DNA of 64,000 bases, from positions 62,001 through 126,000 of the forward strand of contig CM067584.1 of the NCBI GenBank assembly GCA_034336665.1. The letters run 5' to 3'. The first letter of the stretch is position 1, and every line of letters starts with the position of its first letter. Below, piece by piece: positions 43,141 to 54,945 of the stretch. The translations under genes were made by a program, and so were the position numbers. The stretch is from Luscinia megarhynchos. Taxonomy: Eukaryota; Chordata; Aves; Passeriformes; Turdidae. The notes beneath the pieces were generated by a model. It was not told where the DNA came from. It did not search any database and saw only the letters and a program-made list of their open reading frames with translations.

Positions 43141-44060
43141 GTTTGGTTGTGGGGTTGTTGTTGTTGTAGGGTCGCTGGGTGCTGGGGTGTGCCGGGTAGT
43201 TTTTATAGGATTGTTGAGGGTGGTGTGTGCGGGGGGTTGCACCACCCTGTTGGTTTTGTAGGGTTTTTGTAGGGCCGTCAGCTGCACTCCGCTGTTGTTG
43301 TTGTTTTTGTTAGTGGGGTCTCTCTCTGTGTTATTGTAGGGTCTCCAGAGAAAATCCCAGGGGGGAGCCCCCCCCAGCAGATCCTGCTCCACAGCCCCTC
43401 AGATCCCCCCTACCCTACCCCAGTTCCCCCACTCCTGGCCCCATATCCCACCCCACAGGCTCCCCAAATCCCCACCCCAATCCGCCCCCCCTCCCCCCCG
43501 CTTCCTGTGGGACAGATGCCCCTCCAGTGTTTCTGTAGGGTCTCATTCCCTCACCCCCCTTTTAGGTGCTAAATCCCCTTGGTTTTCCCCCCAAATCCCG
43601 ACTCACGCCTGGCAGAGCCCCAGGGCACTGTGGTCCCCCATCAGGACACCCCAAAACTGGGGGAAATATGAATACTGTCCCCCCGTGACCCCCCTAGAGC
43701 CGCCCCGACCCTCCACAGCCCCGGTTCGAGACAGGAGCAACTCCGCAGAGATTTGATCTTAATTTAAGGGAAAAAAAAAGAGATACAAAATAACAAAATA
43801 AGGGGTTTGGGTGTCACCTATACACCGGGATTTCCCATGGGAATTCAAGCAGTGCACGAAATCCCCCTCAGGGAGCGTCCCCGGTTGGGGATCCCTAAAG
43901 GGGAGGGGGTCACAGCAAGGATCTGGTCCCCTGAGCACGGGGAGCCCCCCCAAAACTCCTCCCACGGATCTGAGCATCCGCCTCAAATCCACCCCCGGCC
44001 CAGCACAGGCTGAGGGGCAGCTGGGGACCAGGACGTGTCCCTTGTCCTCGGATCGGGATT
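43141..44060 (-). other. Intergenic sequence and DGUOK 3'UTR
   Basis: C-rich intergenic sequence to about 43740, then the DGUOK 3'UTR running down from the TGA at 44063-44061. No perfect AATAAA is seen on the minus strand. The A/T-rich segment at 43745-43800 is the likeliest 3' end. Nothing else is recognised. Confidence 0.45.
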
Positions 44061-47000
44061 TCAGGCAGACGCTGCCTCTTCCCCGGCTCCACCAAGGCCG
44101 GGATGTGACGGCAAAGTGTCGGCGCTCAGCGATGTCACGAAGGCCTCCACCTGCAAGGACAGCCCGGCTGGAGGGTGGCACTGGGATGGCACCGAGATGG
44201 TGCAGGGGTGGAACTGGGATGGTGCAGGGGTGGCACTGGGGTGGCACCAGGATGGCACTGGGATAGAAATGGGACGGTGTAGGAATGCACTGAGATGGAA
44301 CTGGGATGGCATAGGAATGCATTGGGATGGCACTCGCATGGCCCTGGCACTGTGATGGTGTAGGAATGCACTGGGGTGGCACCAGGATGGCCCTAGGATA
44401 GAACTGGGATGGTCCTGGTACTGAGATGGCCCTGGGATGGAACTGGGGTGGCACTGGCATGGCCCTAGGATGGAACTGGGATGGTCCTGGCATTGGGATG
44501 GCCCTGGGATGGCACTGGAGGGCTTTGGCATGGCCCTAGGATGGAACTGGGATGGTCCTGGCATTGGGATGGTCCTGGGATGGCACTGGAGGGCTTTGGC
44601 ATGGCCCTAGGATGGAACTGGGATGGTCCTGGCACTGGGATGGCCCTGGGATGGCACTGGAGGGCACTCGCATGGCCCTGACACTGCGATGGCGTAGGAA
44701 TGCACCGGGGTGGCACCAGGATGGCACTGGGATAGAACTGGGATGGTGTAGGAATGCACCAGGATGAAACTGGGATCACACTGAGAGGGAAGTGGGATGG
44801 TGCTGGAGTGGCACTGGGGTGGCACCAGCATGGAACTGGGATGGTCCTGGCACTGGGATGGTGCAGAGATGGCACTGGCATGGCCGTGGCACTATGGTGT
44901 AGGAATGCACTGGGGTGGCACCAGGATGGCCCTGGCACAGCTGAGGTTTAAACCACCTCAGACCTACAATGTGGAAGTTATTTTTCCTGAGGAAAATGGA
45001 ACAGAGGTGGAGGCTTGGAGCCAGTGTGAAGCCATCCCAGCTGTGCCACCCCACCTGTGCCATAAGCACACCCTGCACGGCCACGTCGTGCTCGAAGTCC
45101 TTGTCCACGTCCAGCACCAGGACGGGCGCGCACTGCGCCTCCGCAAAGTGAATCCTGCAGGAGGGAGACAGGGAGGGATGAAACCCCCAAACAGCCACCC
45201 CCAAAGCCGGGGGTCATCCCAAAGCTGGGCACGGGCTGGCACTCACTCCGTGGTCCTGTCCACCAGCCAGTGCTCGTGCTGGGCGTGGAGCTGCTGCAGG
45301 TAGCTCAGCTGGATCCCGCCCTCCTCCTGCCGCGCCCGCCGCCGCAGCCGCTCCAGGCACGTCTGGGGCAGGGGAGACAGAGGGACGACAGCAGAACAGA
45401 CGGGAGGAGAGCAGGACAGATGAGAGGATAGCAGGACAGACAGGAGGACAAGAGGACAGACGGGAGGACAATGGAACAGACAGGAGGAGAGCAGGACAGA
45501 GGGGAGGAGAGCAGGACAGATGAGAGGAGAGCAGGACAGATGAGAGGACAGCAGGAGAGACGGGAGGACAGCGGGACAGACAGGAGGACAATAGGACGCA
45601 AGAAAACAGGGGGTCAGTGGCAGAGAAGGAATGTGGGAAGCACGAATCCAGCAGATGCTGCAGCCCCTTCTCCCCAAAACCCACCCTGGGATCCACGGCA
45701 AAACTCCTACCCACATTCCCATGGGAAGAGAAGCAGGCCGTGCTCCTCCAGGGCAGGGATTTGTGTGAAACCCCAACATTTGGGCAGTTCTGCCGGGATC
45801 CAGGCGGAGCTGGATCCTCCTGCCCCCAGCACACACCTGGGGCCTGGCCTGCAGGTAGAGGAAGCCGTGGAGGGCGGCGCGGGGCCCCAGGTGCTGCAGC
45901 AGGAAATCGTGCCAGTCCTGGTAAATGGCCCATTCCAGGGGCTGCAGGTGCCCGGCCTCAAAGAGGTTCTTGGCAAAGACGTACCTGGGAAGGGATGGAG
46001 AGAGGGGAAAGGCAGCTCCATGCCCCTGGTGGCTTTACACCCTTTTTAAATTTTTCTTTTTGCTTTTTTTTGCACCAATGAGGAACTGCAGGTGGTTAAA
46101 TGAAGGCAAAAATCCCTAATCTGGGATATGTGCAATGCCCACCACGCCTGGCATCACCCAACACAGGTGAGGATGGGGCAGCCCCCAAATCACCCCAAAA
46201 TCCCATTCCTGCAATTGAGCATCGCTCTGGGCTCTGCTCACCCTGAGCACCTAACACCACAACCCAGCTGCTGTGGGTGCCCCCAATCAACTTCATCCCT
46301 CTTTTTGGGGTGCTGGGTACCTGTCACTGAACACAGAGCGCTCAAAGACCCTCACGGGCGGGGGGGTCTCGGGGGGCCCCTCATCCGGCGGCTCCAGCAT
46401 CGCCTTCAGCCGGCTGATGCAGGAGAAGGTCTGGAAGGTGTAGGACCAGCGGGCTGGCTCCTGGTACATCATCTGCAGCAGGTTGGCAGAGCCCACGGGC
46501 GCCTGTGAAGGGGCAGCAGGACATGAGGGGGTCCCGGGGTGGCGCTGGCATGGCTGGGTGTGGTTGGGATCGCCCTCACCTGGGCACTGCCACCGGCCGG
46601 CACCTTGCGCCACTGCGCCACCGGCTCTGTCACCAGGTGCCACTGTGGGAAGGTGGCACCCAGCAGCTTCAGGAAGGTCGACTTCCCCACGGCTGTGGGA
46701 GCAGAGAGAGAGCAGGGTGAGCCTGGGTGAGCCTGGGTGTCCCGTACATTCCAGCCCCTGGGGATATGGGGTGAGCCTGGGTGTCCTCCCATCCTGGATC
46801 CTGGGGGTGTGGGGTGAGCCTGGGTGTGCCCCCCATCCCAGCCCCTGGGGATGTGGGGGAGCTTGGGTGTCCCCCCAACTCTGAACTCTGGGAAAGTGGG
46901 GTGCCCCCCACCAAATCCCAGAATGGGGTGAGCCTGGGTGTCCCCCCATCCTGGCTCCTGGGGATTTTTTGGGTGACCTTGGGTATTCCCCGTGTCCTGG

Positions 47001-47810
47001 ATCCTGGGGATATGTGGTGAGTCTGGGTGGCCCCCAGCTCTGAACTCTGGGAATGTAGGGTGTCCCCCTCCAAATCCCAGAATGGGGCGAGCCTGGCTGT
47101 CCCCCCACTCCAACCCCAGTGACACAGGGTAAGCCTGAGTGTTCCCCTGCTCCAAATCCCAGGATTCTGGGATCAGCCTGGGTGATCCCTACTTCCAGGA
47201 ATGTGGGATGAGCCTGTCCCCCCATTCCAGCCCCTGGGAACCTGGGATGAGCCTGGGAGTCCCCCTGCCCTGGTTCCCAGGAACACGGGGTGAGTCCGGG
47301 TGTCCCCCCACACCAAATCTCAGAAATATTGGAGTGAGCCTGGGGTTTCCCCACTGTGGCTACTGGGAACTCGGGGTAACTGGGAACTTGGGGTCCCTTT
47401 TCCTGGCTCCTGGGAATGTGGGGTGAGCCTGGGTGACCCCAATCCCACCCCCGGGAACCTGGGGTGAGCTTGGGTGTCGCCCCCATGCCGGTTGCTGGGA
47501 ACGTGGGGTGAGCCTGGGTGTCCCTCACCCGGGGGGAGCCTTTGTGTCCCCCCTCCCAACTCCCAGGAGCTCGGGGTTTTGGGGTGCCCCCCACAGCAGC
47601 GCCAATTAAGATAATTACAGCCATTAACTCGCACCTCGCGATGCTGCAGGCTGCGCTGCCCTCCTCCCACCGCAGCCCAAATCCTCCCGCTCCCCCCGCC
47701 GTCCCCTCTGTCCCCCGTGTCCCCCCGGTACCGATGTTCCCCTCCAGGGCCAGGCTCAGGGCGGCCCCGCACCGCCCCATCCCGCCACGGCTTCCGCCTT
47801 CCCGCGTCAT
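44061..47810 (-). CDS. DGUOK: Deoxyguanosine kinase, mitochondrial
   Basis: DGUOK phosphorylates deoxyguanosine and deoxyadenosine in the mitochondrial matrix for mtDNA precursor salvage. Seven exons: 47810-47732, 46692-46580, 46502-46321, 45984-45837, 45362-45247, 45154-45055 and 44150-44061, all phase-consistent. Motifs: P-loop GNIAVGKST split across exons 1 and 2, [11 protein letters not shown], the [10 protein letters not shown] substrate motif, the LID arginines in [12 protein letters not shown], and [12 protein letters not shown]. From the ATG at 47810 the protein is 275 aa (human 277). The ATG at 47780 has the better Kozak context but leaves only 14 residues before the P-loop glycine. 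The C-terminus continues about 20 residues past the human end. Confidence 0.93.
44160..44935. repeat. TGGGATGGCAC minisatellite with 71-bp higher-order unit
   Basis: Short units (CTGGGATGGTCCTGGCA) fill the last DGUOK intron. Between 44461 and 44680 three copies of a 71-base higher-order unit begin GGCCCTAGGATGGAACTGGG (44461, 44532, 44603), showing recent expansion. Confidence 0.93.
45385..45600. repeat. GAGGACAGCAGGACAGA minisatellite
   Basis: About 13 units of 17 bases, such as GGAGAGCAGGACAGATGA, lie in the DGUOK intron immediately next to exon 5 (45247-45362). Confidence 0.92.
46690..47545. repeat. GTGAGCCTGGGTGTCCCCCC minisatellite in DGUOK intron 1
   Basis: Degenerate units of about 43 bases (GTGAGCCTGGGTGTCCCCCCATCCTGGCTCCTGGGAAT) fill nearly the whole intron. 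Each unit contains a donor-like GTGAGC, though on the strand opposite to the gene. Confidence 0.88.
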
Positions 47811-47960
47811 ATGCTAATGAGATGCTAATCAGCGGCGCACGCCACCGGCCCGTGACGTCATCGCGCGGGAAGTGGGCGGAGTGGCGGAAACAGCGGGGGG
47901 GGCGGAACGGGGAGGGGGTTGGGGGCGATAATTGTAATTTATGCAAATGAGACGCTGTCC
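47811..47960 (-). promoter_or_regulatory. DGUOK: DGUOK promoter with octamers and CRE
   Basis: A perfect CRE (TGACGTCA) sits at 47853-47860. Octamer-type motifs ATGCTAAT (47811-47818, 47822-47829) and ATGCAAAT (47941-47948) flank it. GC-box-like GGGCGG sequences lie between. No TATA box is seen. The start site is inferred to be just above 47820. Confidence 0.6.
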
Positions 47961-47995
47961 ACAGCAGTGCGGGGGGCAGGGGAGAGAGGGAGGGG

Positions 47996-48600
47996 AACAA
48001 AAAGGGGGGTTGGGGTCACTAAAACGACATTGGGGTCACCAAAACAACGTTGGGGTCACCAAAACCACTTTTGGGTAGCCAAAACCACTTTGAGGTCACC
48101 AGCAGAGAGTTGGGGTCCCCAGTACAGGGCTAAGGACAGCAGTATGGGGTTGGGGTCACCAGAAGAACATTGGGGTCACCAAAACCACTTTGGGGTAACC
48201 AATACAACATTGGGGTCACCAGCATGGGGCTGAAGATATCAAGATGGGGTTGGGGTCACCAAAACCACTTTGGGGTCACCAGCATGGGGTTAGGATCACC
48301 AGCATGGGGCTAAGAACAGCAACACGGGGTTGGGGTCACCTAAAGAACATTGGGGTCACCAAAAGAACATTAGGGTCACCAAAACCACATTGGGGTCACC
48401 AGCACAGGGTTGGGGTCCCCAGCATGTCCTTGGACCAAGGACATCAAAATGGGGCTGGGGTCATCAAAAGAGCTTTGGGATCTTGAACAGGGGGTTGGGG
48501 CCAAGGGTGTGGGCTCAAGGGCATGGACATCTGGCTGAGGTCCCCAATTTAGGATTGGGGTCACTGGCTCAGAGTCAGGGGCACTGAAATGGGGTTGAAG
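47996..48600. repeat. 20-bp TTGGGGTCACCAAAACCACT minisatellite
   Basis: About 25-30 units of 20 bases, clearest at 48008-48110, lie between DGUOK and ACTG2. It fades into GGGGTTGGGGGCA repeats up to about 48790. Confidence 0.92.
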
Positions 48601-48923
48601 GCTTCACCCAAGGGTGGTACCGATGTGGGGCTGGGACACATCATGAGGCTGAGGGGCATCAGCAAAGGGTCAGGGGCACCAACACGGCATTGGGGTCACA
48701 GCATGGGGTGGAGGGCATTGCCATGGGGTTGGGGGCACTGATATGGGGTGGAGGGCATTGCCATGGGGTTGGGGGCATTAAGGCAGAGTCAAGGCTCTCA
48801 GCAGGACATGGGCACCAGTGTGAGGTTAGGGCTCCCCCACCCAACCCCCATGACCCTGAGTGCCCCCCACCCCTCCCAGCCCCAGATCTCCCCAGAAAGG
48901 TGCAGAGCCTGGAGAAAAGGCTT

Positions 48924-48929
48924 TTTATT
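48924..48929 (-). other. ACTG2: ACTG2 poly(A) signal
   Basis: AATAAA on the minus strand lies 96 bases downstream of the TAA stop codon, giving a 3'UTR of roughly 115 bases. Confidence 0.85.
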
Positions 48930-49024
48930 GCGCAGTGGGCAGTGGGGAGGAGCAGCGGGGTCCGAGGAGGAGCGAGACCCCCCAGCCTGGGCACAGAGGG
49001 TCCCCCACGGGGCAGGGAGGGGGC

Positions 49025-51484
<2,460 letters not shown>

Positions 51485-51518
51485 GGTGGGGCTGGCAGCG
51501 CTCGGTGCTCAGGGGGAC

Positions 51519-52301
51519 CTGGGGGAGAAGCTGCCGGGGGGGAAAGCGGCATTAGGGAGCGGCCGTGGGACGAGGGCTCATCCTGCGCCACCGCCTCCGG
51601 ATTTGGGATTGGAAGTGTTGGAGTCCTTGGGGATGGGCAGCAAAATCCTCCGTGGGCCGTGCCCAGGGGTAGCCTGACCCTGAGGGGGGTGATGCTTGTT
51701 CCCCTGGGTGCTGCTCCACGATGCTGCTGCTCCTCCATCCTTCTTCAGCCAAAATTGGTGTCAAAGCCCCCTGCTCCTCCTCCCTGGGGAGCTCTGGTGC
51801 TGCCATGCCCAGCTGGTGCCCCCCCAAAATTGGGCAGGGAGGTGCCAGGTGATGCCCTCTCATCCACTTCTGTCTCAGCAGCCTTTTGCTGCTCCGACCT
51901 CGTATCCACTCCCAAAAACGGGAGAAAAAGATTGCCCTTCCCAGGGGGTGCCCCCTGGGCCAGAGGATGAGCTCCCGAATCCAGAGGGAAACAGGCAAAG
52001 CCTTGCAGGAGCCCAAAAAGCAAAAAAAAAAGAGAAAAAAAAAGACCAATAAAAAAACCCCAAAAAAACCCCAAATCACAGGGATTTCTGCAAGAGCACA
52101 ACTTGCTTTGGCCTCAGCCAAGCTCTTGTCACCTCCAGCGAGGCCCCCACCTGTGGGATCGTGCCAAGGCTGGCGATGCAAACCAAGCTGGGGCCACCCC
52201 AAAAATGCTGGGGCACCCCAAACCTCCCCCCCCGGGGTGCTTTTGCTGCCTGTTCTCCTGCAGGGAAGAAGGGAAGCAGTGCTGGGCAGGGCAGTACTCA
52301 C
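51519..52301 (-). other. ACTG2: ACTG2 intron 1
   Basis: Intron between the noncoding first exon (donor GTGAGT at 52301) and the ATG exon (acceptor before 51518). It is mostly unique, with an AAAAAACCCC-rich run at 52025-52075. No other feature is recognised. Confidence 0.6.
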
Positions 52302-52622
52302 CACAGAGGCGAGAGCTCCTTTCCTCTGGGACCGAGCCCCGATGTGCCGTGGGTATAAATACCAGTGAGCCCAAGGAACCTCAGAGGCGGATCCGCTCTA
52401 AACAAAGACCCTAAATAGGCTCAGTGATGGTGTGTTGGCCATATGGCCATATAAGGTGTTTTATTTCATTAAATTGACCTTGGGCTGGTGGTAGGACCCA
52501 GCATGGTTAATTATTGTAGGAAAATGTATGGTAGGGATGCTTGGGAGGCAACGGCCGAGTTGTGAGTCCGTTCCTTTTATGCTCTGCTCCGATAAACAAG
52601 TGAGACACAAGTCCTTATAAGC
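52302..52622 (-). promoter_or_regulatory. ACTG2: ACTG2 promoter with CArG boxes and first exon
   Basis: Two perfect SRF sites, CCTAAATAGG (52410-52419) and CCATATAAGG (52447-52456), stand beside a half-type CCATATGG (52439-52446) and a one-mismatch CCTTATAAGC (52613-52622). A TATTTATA box on the minus strand (52354-52361) is placed correctly for a start near 52325 and a short noncoding exon ending at the donor after 52302. This is the classic smooth-muscle actin promoter layout driven by SRF and myocardin. Confidence 0.85.
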
Positions 52623-53464
52623 AACAGGCTGGGAAAAAGGAGGTGGAAGTGACTCCAGTTGCTGGGAAGCGCGTGGAGAAACCCCCCGCGGGTGGAGGTG
52701 GTGTTGGGGCCCCGCCGTGGGGACACCCCGGGGCCGGGAGGGGAGTTTGGCGTGGCCGGGATGTCGCGGCCGCGCGGGGTTGGTGCATCGCCTCCTCCCG
52801 GCCTCGGCTCCCCCCGCATCCCCGGCATCCAGCACTTCTGGGATCCAGCCTCTCCCTGCGCTTTTCTCTCTCCGCCCCTATTTTTGGGCTTTTGGTATCC
52901 CGAAGCCCCTCGTGCCCCAAATGTTCAACCTGAGCCAGATTAGGGTGTGTGGGTCCAAATCCCAACCCCGCACTGAGGGTGAGCCTAGTTCTGCTTCCTC
53001 CTGGCAGGATCTTGGTGGGAGGAGCCCTCAAGGGACAGGGTGGGTGCTGTCCCAGCACAGCCCGGGGGGCCGGGGCTCCCCCAGCCCTGCGGCCGAGCCT
53101 CGGCAGGGGGAGCGGAGCCGCAGAGGCCCCTGGCCCTGGCAGCTCCCAAACCAACCAGCAGCTCCCAAACTCCTGGCTGCCTTTTTAAGGACAACGGGCC
53201 CTCAGCAGGGAGCCTCCCGGAGCACCCGGGGGAAGCAGCAGAGATGCCGCAGAGTCACCCCCCGGAGCTGGAGGGGCTCGAGGGAAACTGAGGCACAGGG
53301 GGTCCAGGCTGATCCCGAGCTGTGCGCGAGGCAGCGACATTCCGGCACTGGAGCAGTGACAGGGAGCTGCAGGGTGACACCACAGGCAAGGGACCCAAAG
53401 GTCCTGGTGTCCCTCATGGTTCCAGAGGGAGGGAAGAGGCTCTGGGCTGTCACCCTTGGGGCAG
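52623..53464. other. Upstream of ACTG2, no gene recognised
   Basis: GC-rich unique sequence. A plus-strand frame from 52717 is open for 380 codons but is mostly repeat-derived further on, and I see no domain or splice support. It may hold distal ACTG2 regulatory sequence. Confidence 0.45.
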
Positions 53465-53860
53465 GACAGGGACACGTTGTGTCCCCAACACTGCCGCTCC
53501 ATTCACAGCTCCAGCGTCCCCCAGGGATGGCTCTGTCCCCTCTGGGCTGTCACCCACAGAGCAGGACAGGGACATGGTGTGTCCCCAGCACTGCCACTCC
53601 ATTCACAGCTCCAGCGTCCCCAAGGGATGGCTCTGTTCCCTCTGGGCTGTCACCTATGGGGCAGGACAGGGACACAGGATGCCCCCAGCACTGCCAGTCC
53701 TCCACAGCTCCAGCATCCCCCAAGGATGGCTCTGTCCCATCTGGGCTGTCACCCATGGGGCACGACAGGGACATGGTGTGTCCCCAGCACTGCCACTCCA
53801 TTCACAGCTCCAATGTCCCCCAGGGATGGCTGTGCCAGGCTGTTCCCTTTTCCTGTTAAA
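53465..53860. repeat. 100-bp tandem repeat, four copies
   Basis: CACAGCTCCAGCGTCCCCCAGGGATGGCTCTG recurs at 53504, 53604, 53703 and 53803, giving a period of 99-100 bases with high identity. The frames through it repeat as GWLCPLWAVTHGAGQGH and are not called as genes. Confidence 0.95.
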
Positions 53861-54001
53861 CAGTTCACAGGGGCTGGATTTGTCCCCTGGCCCTGCCCTT
53901 GGTGTCCCCCCCACACCCCCAGCCCTGGGGTCCTGCTCCCACCCCACACCCAAGCCCAGCTGGGTCCCTGCCAAACCTGAGGCCACGGAGGGGAAAGGCT
54001 G

Positions 54002-54011
54002 CCATATATGA
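54002..54011. promoter_or_regulatory. Near-consensus CArG box
   Basis: CCATATATGA differs from the SRF consensus at one end base. It lies 1.6 kb upstream of the ACTG2 start, so a distal role is possible but unproven. Confidence 0.3.
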
Positions 54012-54331
54012 CAACCTTGGAAAATAAAACCCTTTAAAATAAATTATTCCCCAAACCCAGCAGAGTGGGGGTGGAAAAGGGGGTTGCTGCAGCTGGAGAG
54101 CCCCATGTGGAGGCAGCACAGCTGTCAGTGGCAGGATCCCATCCCAACCCAGGCAGGGAGACATTCCCAAACCCCAGAGACATCCCTGACCCCTGGGCTG
54201 CTCCCAGCAACCCCAGCCCCTCCTGAGCAGCTGCAGGACTCATCCCTGGTGCTGGGGACAGAGCAGCCCTGGTGTCCCCATCCCTGGGGGATCCCCGAGC
54301 ATCCTGGCCCAGCAGGGCTGCAGCAGAGCGG

Positions 54332-54939
54332 TGTTATGAAGGATGAATCAGGAAAACCTTATAAATATGATTGCCTAGCAAAACATTTTGAGAATATGGA
54401 AACCATAAGTGAGATTGAAATGAAAGCAGTTTTCCACTGAGCAGCTGGAAAGCAGCAACGTGGATGCTTGAAGATCTTCTCCCTTTGTTAAGATAACTCC
54501 AGTTGCTGCAAATACCAAAGAGCAGCAGAGACCCTCTCCAGGCATGACAGGAAGGGTCCAAGATAAGGTTTAGAGATAAGAAAGTTGTAAAACATGGTAA
54601 TGTAGTGATTTCTATAGGTTGTATGTAAATGCTAGAGAATTTTTATCTTGTATTAGATTGGATAGTTAGAAATTAGAATATTCAACATAGACGATTTATT
54701 GTGTTGTAAACGAGGAAATCTCTCTCTTACTTTCCTCTCTTATCCCTTAAAACTCCTACCCCCCCACTCTCTTTCCACTCTGCTCCGAGCTGCCGGTGGC
54801 AGCTCCCAGCTCAGCCCTTTATACCCACGCCCTATGCAATAAACTGCAAACTTCAAGACCAAAACATAGAACCGTCTGAGTTTGTCCTGACCACCGTCCA
54901 CCAGCCAGGCTCGCACAGGGCCGGCGGCAGCGCAGCCCC
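54332..54939 (+). mobile_element. Solo LTR (class II ERV type)
   Basis: The element opens TGTTATGAAGGATGAATC, in the style of passerine ERVK-like LTRs. It is AT-rich to about 54720 and carries a TTTATACC box near 54820 and CAATAAACTGCAAACTT (poly(A) signal) near 54838. The six bases GAGCGG directly precede the TG (54326-54331) and recur at 54940-54945, the duplication length expected for class II elements. The inferred 3' end reads AGCCCC rather than CA, so the right boundary is tentative. No gag, pol or env sequence is present. Confidence 0.7.
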
Positions 54940-54945
54940 GAGCGG

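Noticed and set aside
46293..47810. 505-codon minus-strand frame
   Set aside because: It joins DGUOK exons 1 to 3 through introns made of minisatellite. The spliced model fits the kinase family exactly.
52717..53859. 380-codon plus-strand frame upstream of ACTG2
   Set aside because: Its second half is the 100-base repeat and its first half has no domain or conserved look.
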